A stretch of DNA of 64,000 nucleotides, taken from positions 1,054,001 through 1,118,000 of the forward strand of contig CP073694.1 of assembly GCA_018228705.1 (NCBI GenBank), written 5' to 3'. The notes beneath the pieces were generated by a model, which searched no databases, was not told the DNA's origin, and saw only the letters and a list, made by a program, of their open reading frames with translations. This stretch comes from Dysosmobacter sp. Marseille-Q4140 (GTDB lineage Bacteria > Bacillota > Clostridia > Oscillospirales > Oscillospiraceae). Of this stretch, positions 32,971 through 41,775 are shown piece after piece. The position numbers were made by a program, and so were the translations under genes. Position 1 is the first letter of the stretch; each line of letters opens with the position of its first letter.

Positions 32971-33686
32971 ATATGCGCCCCCCAGAACTCATTGATCTTC
33001 TGCTTTACCTCCTGCAGGTGGGAGCGGCTGATGGGCAGCTGCTCGCCATTCTTGAGCACCGCCATCCCGCCGCTGATTTTCATAATGTGAATGATATTGA
33101 CAATACAGCCACGGTCAATAAAGATGAACTCCGGCGTGTTCAATTCGTCGAATACCTGCTGCAGGCTCTTTCTGACTTTCGCAGTCCCGGTGCTTGATAC
33201 AATCATGGCGTTTTTCCCATCCCGCTGGACATAGAATATATCCTTGAACGGGATCTTCTCCAGGCGGCTGGCGGTCTGGATGGTGTACTCCTGTCCGGCT
33301 TCCAGCTCAATCAGTCTTGCGGCGTCCAGCACCGCGGCGGGCAGCTTTGCTTCCAGGTTGTTCTTTGGAACATAGCGGAAGATGGACAATTCAAACGCGT
33401 CAATGGCATATTCCGTGTGCGAGGTCACAAAAATGATCCTGACGTTGGGTAAAAATCCCTTGATCTGCTGCGGGAGTTCCATGCCGCTGATCCCCGGCAT
33501 TTCGATATCCAGCAGGATCAAATCATAGAAAAAGGCGTCGTCAGTGATATCATAAAGCAGATTGCGGCTCTGGGTATAGGTTGTGATCTCACAGCCGATC
33601 CCCGCCGCTTGCAGGCACTCCCTGACCATCCGCTCATGCAGGGCAACAGACTTTTCTTCGTCGTCACATATCGCAATCTTGACCAA
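32967..33686 (-). CDS. LytTR-family response regulator (AgrA-like)
   Basis: A 239-residue regulator: receiver with CDDEE near residues 7-11 and Asp60 in LLDIEMPGISG, then a LytTR DNA-binding domain (FKDIFYVQRDGKNAMI, FIFIDRGCIVNIIHI). It has a consensus-like promoter of its own. It is coupled to the GHKL kinase. The likely target is the neighbouring ABC operon starting at 31520, but I could not pick out a LytTR box with confidence. Confidence 0.9.
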   Translation of the reverse strand: MVKIAICDDEEKSVALHERMVRECLQAAGIGCEITTYTQSRNLLYDITDDAFFYDLILLDIEMPGISGMELPQQIKGFLPNVRIIFVTSHTEYAIDAFELSIFRYVPKNNLEAKLPAAVLDAARLIELEAGQEYTIQTASRLEKIPFKDIFYVQRDGKNAMIVSSTGTAKVRKSLQQVFDELNTPEFIFIDRGCIVNIIHIMKISGGMAVLKNGEQLPISRSHLQEVKQKINEFWGAHI

Positions 33687-33758
33687 AATCCATCCCCCTC
33701 CCTATTCTGGAATTATGTCGGTGCTCAGCGGTTCCTGAAGGCACCGATCTTATCCCCT

Positions 33759-33787
33759 ATTATAGGTTCTATTGGTTGGGAAGACAA
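33759..33787 (-). promoter_or_regulatory. Promoter of the LytTR two-component genes
   Basis: On the minus strand TTGTCT (33782-33787), 17-nt spacer and TATAAT (33759-33764), about 70 bp before the start codon. Confidence 0.8.
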
Positions 33788-33799
33788 GAGCATCCTCAA

Positions 33800-33831
33800 A
33801 AGGCTGCCGGCTTGACGAAGCCGGCAGCCTT
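33800..33831 (-). terminator. Terminator after the BceB-like permease gene
   Basis: A 14-bp perfect stem (33800-33813 with 33818-33831) and GACG loop next to the stop at 33834. The U-run is weak. Confidence 0.78.
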
Positions 33832-33833
33832 CT

Positions 33834-36074
33834 TCATATGGGAAGCGCCCTCCCGTCTGGAGCCGTTCCGATGGCCTTTTTGAATAGCAGCCAGGTGCTG
33901 AGAAAATAGCAGATCAGCAGCAGTATCAGGATCCCCGCCGTCACAGCGATCTGCGCCATCAGGGTGCCGAACCCGATGTAGGCAGCGATCTCCGCGGACA
34001 CGGTCTGCAGGAAATAGACGATCACCACCATTGAAACGAGAATCGCTACGGCGATGGGAAGCCCAAACCACACTCCAAGCTGCCGGAGCACCAGCCTTCC
34101 GATGCGTCCCTCTTCCACGCCCAGTTTCCGCAGGACGGAGAAGCGGTAGCGGTACTGGCCCGCGTCCAGGAGCTGCTGCAGGGACAGTACCGTGAGGCAA
34201 ATGACCATCAGCACTACGGCCCCGTAGAGCATGGCGGCCTGCAGGACAAAGTTCCCGGCCTTCGTGCTGTTCACCTGCAGGGTGCTCAGCCGGATGGAGT
34301 AGGATACGCCGGTGTCAGCCAGCTCCGGGTACTGGCCGGTAAAGGCCTGCTCCAGTTCCCGGGCGTTGTCATAGGAGATGGCCTCCTCTGTTGTGATGTA
34401 GCGGTTGCACATCACCGGGAGCAGTTGCTCACACACGCTGTCCGGGAAGATGTAGAGGACATCCGTGTAGGAGTTGTAGGCCGTCTCCCCGATGGAGTCC
34501 TCATAGAAGGGCTGCGCCGAGAGGGTCAGCGTACCGGCGTCGGTCTGCACCTGCGGATGCTCCCGCAGGAAGCTGTCCCGCTCTTCCTCCGTGGCGATGG
34601 CCTTCCACTGGGTCGCAAATTCTCCGTCCGCCAGGGTGATGGGCGTATAGCCCAGCATCTCCCGGATGGCGTTGTAGTCGCTCAGGGCGATGGCCGCGAC
34701 GGGGAACTCGTATTTCACCCGGTTGTGGAAGTCCGCCCGCTCCGGCAGGTACAGGCTGAAGGCGCAGTCGCCTGCCACGGGGATATGGTGCCCGGTAAGG
34801 TACGCCGTGACCTCGTCATAGTTGTCGTCGGGCAGGTCCGCCTCCTCATACACGTCGTTATACCGGGAGAAGATCTGCACATCGTACATGGAGCGCTCGT
34901 CCAGGTATCCGGAGGCCCACCCCACCAGGATCGGCGCGGCGATGAATAGGAAGATGGCCAGCACCAGGGTCACACAGGTCAGCGACATCGTCTTACTGGT
35001 GATGCTCAGCTTGGAGATGATCTGCCCGAAGAAGAACAGGTTTTCTCCCTTGTAGCGGTGCTCCGGCGCCCCCTCCTTCCACGCCGCGAGAAAGCTGCTG
35101 GCGAGATAGAGCAGGGCGCAGATCAGGAAGATCAGATCCACCAGGACAAAGAGCAGGTACTGATTGACGCCCCCACCTCCCAGGGCCAGAAGATAACGGC
35201 TGTTCAGCGCCGGCATGCTGGCCGCCGCAATGGTATTCAGAAGGGAGCAGAGTAGAAGCCCGGAGAGGAGCGCCGGGAACCCGCCTTTCCTCCGCCGGAG
35301 CATCCAGAGGACCGGCCACAGAAGGCTCATGGCCGGAAACAGAATGTTCCCCCCAAACATGAGCTGCACGGGCAGCGCAAAGCGGCTGTCCCAGTAGAAC
35401 AGAACCTTCTGCACCCCGGTCACACACATCCAGACCGAGAACACTTCAAAGATAATCGCAAGCACCCAGATCCAGCGGCTTTTGCGAAGCGCCGGCCCGT
35501 TTTCCCGGTCCGCCGTGAGCATGTCGATGATCTTCATCTTCCGGATGGCCCGGGTGTTGGAGAGGCCCACCACCAGGAAGCTGAGAATGAAGAATCCCGC
35601 CGTCAGCAGCACAGTGTCAGGGAACATCGTCCAGGTGATCTCATACTGCTTTCCATAGGAGGTGAGCAGCAGCGCCGTGATGAACTGGGAGCAGAACACC
35701 CCCAGAAAGATGCCGGCGGCAATGGACACCAGCCCCATCAGGAAGGTTTCTGCGAAGAAGAGCCGGCCGATGGTCCGCTGCTCCATCCCCATGACGGACT
35801 GGAGGGCAAACTCCCGTTGTTTCCGGCGGAGCATATAGCGGTTGACGAAGCGGATCAGGAACAGCAGAATCAGAGTGACGGCGCAGATGGCCAGCTTCAT
35901 GCCGTCGCTGAGCATGGTGAAGTCATACTCCGTTCCAATATCCGGCTCGTAGTAGCTGCTGGAGATAGAGAGAAAGGAATAGAACAGGGTGACGCAGACG
36001 GTCATGGTCAGGAGGTAGACCAGGTAGTCCTGGATCGACCGCCGGGCGTTTCGGAGGACGAGCTTAGCATACAT
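33834..36074 (-). CDS. BceB-type ABC permease (FtsX-like, peptide resistance)
   Basis: A 746-residue permease with ten transmembrane helices. It has the FtsX-like domain at the N-terminus (helices 2-4, RRKQREFALQSVMGM) and again at the C-terminus, and a large extracellular domain of about 200 residues between helices 7 and 8 (roughly 395-600). That layout is diagnostic of BceB-type transporters, which both remove peptide antibiotics from lipid II-cycle intermediates and pass flux information to the BceS kinase. The start overlaps the ATPase gene by 11 bp. Confidence 0.92.
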   Translation of the reverse strand: MYAKLVLRNARRSIQDYLVYLLTMTVCVTLFYSFLSISSSYYEPDIGTEYDFTMLSDGMKLAICAVTLILLFLIRFVNRYMLRRKQREFALQSVMGMEQRTIGRLFFAETFLMGLVSIAAGIFLGVFCSQFITALLLTSYGKQYEITWTMFPDTVLLTAGFFILSFLVVGLSNTRAIRKMKIIDMLTADRENGPALRKSRWIWVLAIIFEVFSVWMCVTGVQKVLFYWDSRFALPVQLMFGGNILFPAMSLLWPVLWMLRRRKGGFPALLSGLLLCSLLNTIAAASMPALNSRYLLALGGGGVNQYLLFVLVDLIFLICALLYLASSFLAAWKEGAPEHRYKGENLFFFGQIISKLSITSKTMSLTCVTLVLAIFLFIAAPILVGWASGYLDERSMYDVQIFSRYNDVYEEADLPDDNYDEVTAYLTGHHIPVAGDCAFSLYLPERADFHNRVKYEFPVAAIALSDYNAIREMLGYTPITLADGEFATQWKAIATEEERDSFLREHPQVQTDAGTLTLSAQPFYEDSIGETAYNSYTDVLYIFPDSVCEQLLPVMCNRYITTEEAISYDNARELEQAFTGQYPELADTGVSYSIRLSTLQVNSTKAGNFVLQAAMLYGAVVLMVICLTVLSLQQLLDAGQYRYRFSVLRKLGVEEGRIGRLVLRQLGVWFGLPIAVAILVSMVVIVYFLQTVSAEIAAYIGFGTLMAQIAVTAGILILLLICYFLSTWLLFKKAIGTAPDGRALPI

Positions 36075-36831
36075 GGCTCTCCCCTCCTCCCAGCAGAGTC
36101 AGGACATGCAGGATCTTCTCAAAGAAGGCGCTCCGGCTGTCGCTGCCCTTATTCAATTCGGTAAAAATCTTCCCGTCCTGCAGGAACAGGATTCGGCTGG
36201 CATAGCTGGCGGTGAAGGCGTCGTGGGTCACCATGAGGATGGTGGCGCCCAGCTGCTCGTTGATGCTCTGGATGGTGGATAGGAGCATCTGCGCCGAGTG
36301 GCTGTCCAGCGCGCCGGTGGGCTCGTCAGCCAACAGCAGTTTTGGGTGATTGATGATGGCCCGGGCGCAGGCACACCGCTGTTTCTGTCCCCCTGATACC
36401 TGATAAGGGTACTTATCCAGGATGTCCCGGATATTCAGCTTCTCGGCCATCTCCCGGATGCGGGGCTCCACCGCACCGGCGGGCGCCCCGTTGATGGCGA
36501 GGGCAAGGGCGATATTCTCGGAGATGGTCAGGGTATCCAGCAGATTGAAGTCCTGAAAGACAAAGCCCAGGTTTTCCCGACGGAACCGGGCCAGGGACTT
36601 GGGCCGCAGCTCCGTCACGTCCGTCCCCTCCAGATAGATGTGGCCGGCGCTGACGGTGTCGATGGTGGAGATGCAGTTGAGCAGGGTGGTCTTGCCGGAG
36701 CCGGAGGCCCCCATGATCCCCAGGAACTCCCCTTCCGGGACGGAAAAGCTGATGTCCTGGACGGCCTTCGTGACATTTCCCCCGTTGCCGTAGTATTTCT
36801 GGATGTGCTCCAGCTTCAAGATAGGCTCCAT
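36064..36831 (-). CDS. BceA-type ABC ATPase
   Basis: A 255-residue ATPase with Walker A GASGSGKTT near residues 40-48, the MacB/BceA-type YQVSGGQKQRCACARA signature, Walker B LLLADEPTGALD and THDAF H-loop. The ATG follows an AGGAGG. It is separated from the BceRS genes by a hairpin and by a BceR box, so the ABC pair is under its own inducible promoter. Confidence 0.92.
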   Translation of the reverse strand: MEPILKLEHIQKYYGNGGNVTKAVQDISFSVPEGEFLGIMGASGSGKTTLLNCISTIDTVSAGHIYLEGTDVTELRPKSLARFRRENLGFVFQDFNLLDTLTISENIALALAINGAPAGAVEPRIREMAEKLNIRDILDKYPYQVSGGQKQRCACARAIINHPKLLLADEPTGALDSHSAQMLLSTIQSINEQLGATILMVTHDAFTASYASRILFLQDGKIFTELNKGSDSRSAFFEKILHVLTLLGGGESHVC

Positions 36832-36864
36832 GTGTCCTGCCTCCTATGTTCGTTTCTTGCCCCT

Positions 36865-36928
36865 ATTGTACCTGCCGCGCGGCCGCTTTTGTATCAACTT
36901 TTCTTTCACAGTTCTTACAAAAATGTAA
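36865..36928 (-). promoter_or_regulatory. BceR-box promoter of the bceAB-like operon
   Basis: TTACA-N4-TGTAA at 36915-36928 equals the known BceR-type operator consensus (TNACA-N4-TGTAA). Downstream on the minus strand lies TACAAT (36865-36870) as -10, with only weak -35 candidates, as usual for regulator-dependent promoters. Confidence 0.82.
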
Positions 36929-36931
36929 GAA

Positions 36932-36955
36932 GTGCAGAGCCGGTCAGCTCTGCAC
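36932..36955 (-). terminator. Hairpin at the end of the BceS-like gene
   Basis: Stem GTGCAGAGC/GCTCTGCAC (36932-36940 with 36947-36955), spanning the kinase stop codon, followed on the minus strand by TTCTTACATTTTT. It separates bceRS-like from bceAB-like transcription. Confidence 0.7.
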
Positions 36956-37963
36956 CCCTGTGATAAAGTCGTTGATATGGAAGGCGAGGGTGATGGTGGT
37001 TCCGCTGCTGCCATCTGAGGATGCGGACAGCCCGATCCCCAGCTTGTCGCACAGACGCTTGCAGAGATACAGGCCGATGCCGGTGGAGCTGTGGATGGTC
37101 CGCCCGTTCTGGCCGGTAAAGCCCTTCTCGAAGATCCGCGGCAGATCGCTCTCCGGGATGCCGATCCCGTTGTCCGCAATGGACAGGAGCACCTGGTCCC
37201 CCGACCGCTCCGTGAAGATGTGCAGGACGGGCTGCTCCGGGGAGCGGTACTTGACGGCGTTGCTGATGATCTGATTGAGGATAAAGCGCACCCATTTATC
37301 GTCGGCATAGACGACTATCTCCAGGTCATCCACCGTGATGGCCATATCGCACTGCCGCAGCAGATACTTATTGTCGGCGATGGCCCCATGCACCACATCC
37401 GCCAGGCTCATCTCCCGGATGGAGTAGTCCTTCTCTGTGTGCTCGCTGCGGGCGTAGTAGAGGGCCTGCTCCGCACAGCGGTTGATGTTCTCCAGCTCCG
37501 CCAGCACCTCCCGGGAAAAGGGGGAGCGGTTGTTCTCACACAGCAGCTTCAGCGCGGTGATGGGCGTCTTGACCTCGTGGACCCACTGCTCGATGTAGGT
37601 CCGATATTCGCCCCGCTCCCGCTCCACCTCGCCGATCCGCTCCAGCATGGACTTCCCGGCCATCTTCAGGAGCTGATAGTACACCTGCTCCTCCGCCTGG
37701 TCCGGCACCGGCATGACCTCGGGGAGCAGATACCGCTCCTTCAGCTGCCCGGCCATTTCCAGCAGCTTCTCCAGCCGTTTCTTTCGGGAGACATAGCCGG
37801 CGGCAAGGTACAGGGCCAGGACAAGCGTCCAGGCGGTAAGGATGAACAGGACCGTCTGAATGTCGTTCCCCACCGCCAGCAGGAACAGGGACAGAGCCAA
37901 CGCGCCCAGCAGGTTCAGCAGGATGACGGGCAGATGGTTTTTGAGAAACAATTTCCCGCTCAT
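36944..37963 (-). CDS. BceS-type intramembrane-sensing histidine kinase
   Basis: A 339-residue kinase with two N-terminal helices and almost no extracellular loop (about residues 10-60), the sign of kinases that sense through a BceB transporter. Next come the H-box WVHEVKTPITALK with His near residue 129, N-box LNQIISNAVKYR, G1 SIADNGIGIP, G2 STGIGLYLCKRL. The start overlaps the regulator stop (ATGA). Confidence 0.92.
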   Translation of the reverse strand: MSGKLFLKNHLPVILLNLLGALALSLFLLAVGNDIQTVLFILTAWTLVLALYLAAGYVSRKKRLEKLLEMAGQLKERYLLPEVMPVPDQAEEQVYYQLLKMAGKSMLERIGEVERERGEYRTYIEQWVHEVKTPITALKLLCENNRSPFSREVLAELENINRCAEQALYYARSEHTEKDYSIREMSLADVVHGAIADNKYLLRQCDMAITVDDLEIVVYADDKWVRFILNQIISNAVKYRSPEQPVLHIFTERSGDQVLLSIADNGIGIPESDLPRIFEKGFTGQNGRTIHSSTGIGLYLCKRLCDKLGIGLSASSDGSSGTTITLAFHINDFITGVQS

Positions 37964-38631
37964 ATGGTGTACCCCTGCCGGTGCTTGGTCTTGATAAAAT
38001 CTGTCAGGCCGAGGCCGGCCAGCTTCTCCCGGATGCGGGTGATGTTGACGCTCAGGGCGTTGTCATCCACATAGAGCTGGTTGTCCCAGAGGAAGTCCAC
38101 GATGTCGCTGCGGGAGCAGATCTTCCCGGCGTGTTTGAAGAGGTAGTAGAGGATCTTGACCTCGTTCTTGGTCAGTTCCGCCGCCTTCCCGCCGTATGCG
38201 ATGGTGCTGTTCTCCAGGTGCAGCTCGGCGCCATTCCAGGTGAGGACCTCAGCGGCCTGGGAACTGGCTCCCGCCTTTCGCAGCAGGGAGGCGATCTTGG
38301 CCAGCAGAATCGCCGGATTGTACGGCTTTGTGATAAAGGCGTCCCCGCCCAGCATGATGCTGTTGAGCTCGTCCATGTCCGTGTTGCTGCTGGTGACAAA
38401 GATGATCGGCAGGTCGGAGAAAGCCCGAATCTGGGAGCAGATCTCGAAGCCGCTGCTCCCAGGGAGCTTGATGTCCAGGAGGACGAGGTGGGGCGCAAAC
38501 GCCCGGAATTGCTCCACAGGATTCGTAAAGTCCGTAACCGCTTCCACCTCATACCCGTTTCCGGCCAGGAGGTTTTTCAGCTGCGCCTGGATGGTGGGAT
38601 CATCCTCGATGACCAGAATTTTCTCTTTCAT
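37960..38631 (-). CDS. BceR-type response regulator
   Basis: A 223-residue OmpR-family regulator: IEDD near 8-11, phospho-acceptor Asp53 in LLDIKLPGSSG, Lys102 in ITKPY, winged helix ending IKTKHRQGYTI as in BceR. The ATG at 38631 follows GGAGG. It should bind the box at 36915-36928 when phosphorylated in response to a lipid II-binding peptide such as bacitracin or a lantibiotic; which peptide cannot be seen. Confidence 0.92.
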   Translation of the reverse strand: MKEKILVIEDDPTIQAQLKNLLAGNGYEVEAVTDFTNPVEQFRAFAPHLVLLDIKLPGSSGFEICSQIRAFSDLPIIFVTSSNTDMDELNSIMLGGDAFITKPYNPAILLAKIASLLRKAGASSQAAEVLTWNGAELHLENSTIAYGGKAAELTKNEVKILYYLFKHAGKICSRSDIVDFLWDNQLYVDDNALSVNITRIREKLAGLGLTDFIKTKHRQGYTI

Positions 38632-38653
38632 AACGACACCTCCCGGAATTTTC

Positions 38654-38682
38654 ATTATACTGTATCCGTGAGCATTTCGCAA
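38654..38682 (-). promoter_or_regulatory. Promoter of the bceRS-like genes
   Basis: TTGCGA (38677-38682), 17 nt, TATAAT (38654-38659) on the minus strand, about 23 bp before the regulator start codon. Confidence 0.8.
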
Positions 38683-38730
38683 TCAGCCAAATGACAGAGG
38701 ACACACTACAAACTGAGGAGGTATAAGATC

Positions 38731-39096
38731 ATGATCTACACGGAAACCGAGAAAAAGGAACTGGATGAAGTCCGCATGGTATTCGCGGAGCATCTCCAGC
38801 AGTGCCCGGATTATGAGCTGCTGTGGTCGGACAAGGTGGGTTACGTCTGGCTGGCCATCGGCCTGGAGCCGCTCTATGTGGATACCGGCCGCCGGATCGA
38901 GTCGGCGGAAGACCTCTGCCGGGAGTGCCTGGAGAGCATCGGAATGGACACCCTATATCTCACCGACAACGACCACGGGCTGGAAAACGCCGATCCCCTG
39001 GAGCGCGCCGAGATCCGCCGGCGCTGGAAACCCTTTATGGATCAACTCCCGCAGTTCGCCTATCTCTGCGGGGAGATCCTCCCGCAAAAGGACTAA
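38731..39096 (+). CDS. Hypothetical protein, acidic, cytoplasmic
   Basis: A 121-residue protein with no signal peptide or membrane segment, rich in Glu/Leu helices (TEKKELDEVRMVFAEHLQQC) and with four Cys. The ATG follows GAGGAGG with good spacing. Transcribed away from the bceRS-like genes and ended by a strong hairpin. I do not recognise a family. Confidence 0.75.
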   Translation: MIYTETEKKELDEVRMVFAEHLQQCPDYELLWSDKVGYVWLAIGLEPLYVDTGRRIESAEDLCRECLESIGMDTLYLTDNDHGLENADPLERAEIRRRWKPFMDQLPQFAYLCGEILPQKD

Positions 39097-39100
39097 TGTA

Positions 39101-39196
39101 AAAGCCTGCCGGCTGCCTCATGAGGGACAGCCGGCAGGCTTCAGTTGATCGGCAAAACCAGTTCCGCCCTGGCGCCGTGATCGGTATTGGCCAGAT
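39101..39196. repeat. Direct repeat copy A: terminator plus kinase 3' fragment
   Basis: A 96-bp segment closely matching 40359-40454 in the same orientation. It carries a 14-bp terminator stem (39102-39115 with 39128-39141) and then the last codons of the leftward kinase gene at 40399 (from its TGA, RC of 39141-39143), after which similarity stops. It is a truncated remnant of the kinase gene. The next 58 bp show a further GGGCGGC-AAAT match that suggests an internal deletion. Confidence 0.85.
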
Positions 39197-39254
39197 TGGG
39201 CGGCAAATCCCATTCACTTGCCTTTGTCGGACTCGGCTGTGTCCTCTAATCAAA

Positions 39255-39725
39255 TCAGTTCAATACAGCCTGATATCCATTTGTCTGATCCCCGGTGATG
39301 GTAATGCAATAGGATTCACCAAAGTGTGCCTCCCACGAGATTGGCTCCATATACTTTGTGATGTCATCCGGATATACATTTTCATAGTTGGGCGCCACAT
39401 ATTCGGTTATGATTCTAAACTGCATGGACAGCTCGAAGGTGTCAGAAGAGAGATTGAGTTCCTCCCGATTCCACACCACAATATTATCCGAGTCGTGCTG
39501 GATCAGCGATCCGTCCGCGTTGGATATGCCGCCGCTGTATTCGCGGCCGCCTGCGCGATAATCATAAACCAGCAGCCCAACATCTTCTTCTGTGTCCAAT
39601 TTTAGGTGCAGGGCAATTTCATCATCAGCAGGCACATATTCGTCAGGAATAATCTGATTGTAAATAACGAGGCTCAGGCCCAGCACAATCACAGCCGCGG
39701 CAGCAATTCCGATGATCTTTTTCAT
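39255..39725 (-). CDS. Hypothetical membrane-anchored/secreted protein
   Basis: A 156-residue protein. Residues 5-24 are a hydrophobic helix (IIGIAAAAVIVLGLSLVIYN) serving as a signal or anchor; the rest is acidic with beta-strand character (GLLVYDYRAGGREYSGG). It is separated by 25 bp from the XRE-regulator gene upstream and is probably its partner. The AT content is higher than in flanking genes. Family not recognised. Confidence 0.75.
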   Translation of the reverse strand: MKKIIGIAAAAVIVLGLSLVIYNQIIPDEYVPADDEIALHLKLDTEEDVGLLVYDYRAGGREYSGGISNADGSLIQHDSDNIVVWNREELNLSSDTFELSMQFRIITEYVAPNYENVYPDDITKYMEPISWEAHFGESYCITITGDQTNGYQAVLN

Positions 39726-39750
39726 TTGAGAAACACTCCTGTTGATCCAC

Positions 39751-40260
39751 TCAATCCTTTTTGCGTGTGAAGAAAATTCCGATGAGTGCGGCGATCAAGA
39801 TAACAGGCGCCACTCTGACAAACAGCCATTCAAAGGCGTGGAACGCCACTCCCAGGACAGCGGTTTCAGGGTCACTGTAATCCCAGCCCAAATAAGGACT
39901 GTTTACTATAATCAGGGCCGCAAACATCACGAGGATCATGGCACATATGGAAATCAGCAGCCAGCGAATGATAGCTCTTCTCATGGTCTTCCTCTGCGCC
40001 AGCTGCAAATTGATCACCTCCAATTTTTCAGAAATTGCTTGTAAGCGATCCGCCTCCGACTCCATAACTGTTTCTCCCAGCAGCGTGCTCACAGGCGTTT
40101 CCAGCGCCTGCGACAGGGCAATCAACAGATCGGCGTCTGGAACCGACAAGCCTTGCTCCCATTTTGAAACTGTTTGCCGCACAATGTTCAGCTTGACGGC
40201 AAGCTCCTGCTGGGAAAGGCCCTTTGCTTTTCTGATCGCTTTTATATTTTCGTTGAGCAT
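39751..40260 (-). CDS. XRE-family regulator with C-terminal membrane segments
   Basis: A 169-residue protein: an N-terminal Cro/CI helix-turn-helix (IKAIRKAKGLSQQELAVKLN, then TVSKWEQGLSVPDADLL), a coiled linker (about 70-90) and two transmembrane helices (about 97-118 and 145-165). Membrane-tethered XRE regulators like this are common in Firmicutes and may sense envelope state. Promoter and inverted repeat upstream suggest self-control. Confidence 0.88.
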   Translation of the reverse strand: MLNENIKAIRKAKGLSQQELAVKLNIVRQTVSKWEQGLSVPDADLLIALSQALETPVSTLLGETVMESEADRLQAISEKLEVINLQLAQRKTMRRAIIRWLLISICAMILVMFAALIIVNSPYLGWDYSDPETAVLGVAFHAFEWLFVRVAPVILIAALIGIFFTRKKD

Positions 40261-40295
40261 AAAGGACAGCCTCTTTTCTTTCCGTCGCTGCCGTT

Positions 40296-40332
40296 ATTGT
40301 AGCCGAAATTGCCCGTTGCCGCAAGCAACGGG
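40296..40332 (-). promoter_or_regulatory. Promoter and inverted repeat of the XRE gene
   Basis: TTGCGG (40319-40324), 17 nt, TACAAT (40296-40301) on the minus strand. The palindrome CCCGTTGC-N5-GCAACGGG (40312-40332) covers the -35 and is a likely XRE operator. Confidence 0.75.
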
Positions 40333-40358
40333 TCTTAACATCCCCAGAAAGCGGCAAT

Positions 40359-40454
40359 AAAGCCTGCCGGCTGCCCCTTGAGGGGCAGCCGGCAGGCTTC
40401 AGTTGATCGGCAAAACCAGCTCCGCCCTGGCGCCGTGGCCGGTGTTGGCAAGAT
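40359..40454. repeat. Direct repeat copy B: terminator plus kinase 3' end
   Basis: The intact original of the repeat at 39101-39196: a 19-bp stem terminator (40360-40378 with 40381-40399) and the 3' end of the kinase gene. The two copies lie 1,258 bp apart and bracket the XRE/membrane-protein cassette. Confidence 0.85.
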
Positions 40455-41775
40455 GCAGGGCCCCGCCGTGGCGCTTCGCGGTCTGGGCGGCGAAATAGAG
40501 GCCCATCCCCATGTGGCCCTCCTGGGGCCGGCTGGCGTCGCTGGTGTAGAAGGCCTGGCCCCCCCGGGCCAGGGCCTCCGCGGAAAAGCCGGGGCCGGTG
40601 TCCTCCACGGCGATGGTCAGCGCCTCGCCGTCCGCGGCCACGGACAGGGTGACGGCGCCGCCGGTGGGCGTGTAGCGCGCCGCGTTGTCCAGCAGATTGC
40701 TCACCGCCCGGTCCAGGTCCCCCCGGTAGACCGCCAGCTCCAGCCGGGGCGCCTCCGGGCAGCGGAACACCGCCGGCTTTGCCCCGCAGAGGCTTTGGCC
40801 CACCTCCCGCCAGCCCTCGGCCAGCGCCGGGAGGGAAAACGTTTCCTTTTTCCGGCTGAGGGCGGCCTCGGAGCCGGTCATGGCCCGTAGCTGGGCCACA
40901 TAGTCCTGGAGGCGGAGGGCGCTGCGGAAAATGGCGTCCACACTCTCCCGCTGGCCCTCGGTCAAGGCGTCCTCCCCCAGCAGCTCCGCGTTGCCGCTGA
41001 TGACGCTGAGGGGGGTCTTGAGGTCGTGGGTCAGGGCCGCCAGCTCCAGCCGGCGCTGCTGCTCCATGCCCCACTGGCTCTCCAGGGACTCCGCCAGGTT
41101 CCGCCGCAGGTCGTCCATGGCCTTTAGCGTCGCCCCGAACTCCCGCACCCTCGCCCGCCCGGTGATGGGCACGTCCAGCCGCCGCTGGGCGATGGCCTCC
41201 GTGGCGCCGGTGAGCAGGGCGGCGTCCCGCCGCAGGAGGCCGGCGAAGTGATGGGTGGAAATGGCGCCCGCCGTCAGCCAGGCGAGCAGCAGAACGATGG
41301 TGGCGCAGGTCTGGAACTCCGGCAGGCGGCGCTGAAGCACCTCGGCGCCGTAGGGCATGGAGTAGTCATATTGGATTACGCAGGTGGTCCCGTCCGGCAG
41401 CTGGGTCAGCCGGTGGTACTGGGAGTAGAACATTCCCTGGGGGTCCCGCTCCCCGGCCAGGGCGGCCTCGGCGTAGTCCAGGTGCTTCTCATCCATGTTC
41501 CCCGGGTCCCGCACCTGCCCGCCCCCGTCAAAGATGGCCCAGCGGTAAAAGTAGGGGATCTCCTCCGTGTCCAGTTCCCCGGAGGAGAGGGCCTGGGCCA
41601 CCGCCTCCACCCCGCTGGCGGCGGTGTTGGCCGGATACACGATGCCATACCGCATCATGGTGGTCATGCCAAACCACCAGAGGACCGCCAGCAGGATGAC
41701 CACGACGCCGGTGGTGATCAGATACCGCCAGAACAGCGCGGTGAGGCCGGCGGGCCGTCTTATCCATTTTTCCAC
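40399..41775 (-). CDS. Sensor histidine kinase of the TraX-linked unit
   Basis: A 458-residue HAMP-type kinase: transmembrane helices near 17-40 and 160-182, an extracellular domain of about 115 residues, HAMP (RRLDVPITGRARVREFG), His near residue 250 in ALTHDLKTPLSVIS, N-box VSNLLDNAARYTP, G1 VEDTGPGFS, G2 GHMGMGLYFA. It overlaps the regulator gene by 16 bp. Its 3' end is copied at 39137-39196. Confidence 0.9.
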   Translation of the reverse strand: MEKWIRRPAGLTALFWRYLITTGVVVILLAVLWWFGMTTMMRYGIVYPANTAASGVEAVAQALSSGELDTEEIPYFYRWAIFDGGGQVRDPGNMDEKHLDYAEAALAGERDPQGMFYSQYHRLTQLPDGTTCVIQYDYSMPYGAEVLQRRLPEFQTCATIVLLLAWLTAGAISTHHFAGLLRRDAALLTGATEAIAQRRLDVPITGRARVREFGATLKAMDDLRRNLAESLESQWGMEQQRRLELAALTHDLKTPLSVISGNAELLGEDALTEGQRESVDAIFRSALRLQDYVAQLRAMTGSEAALSRKKETFSLPALAEGWREVGQSLCGAKPAVFRCPEAPRLELAVYRGDLDRAVSNLLDNAARYTPTGGAVTLSVAADGEALTIAVEDTGPGFSAEALARGGQAFYTSDASRPQEGHMGMGLYFAAQTAKRHGGALHLANTGHGARAELVLPIN

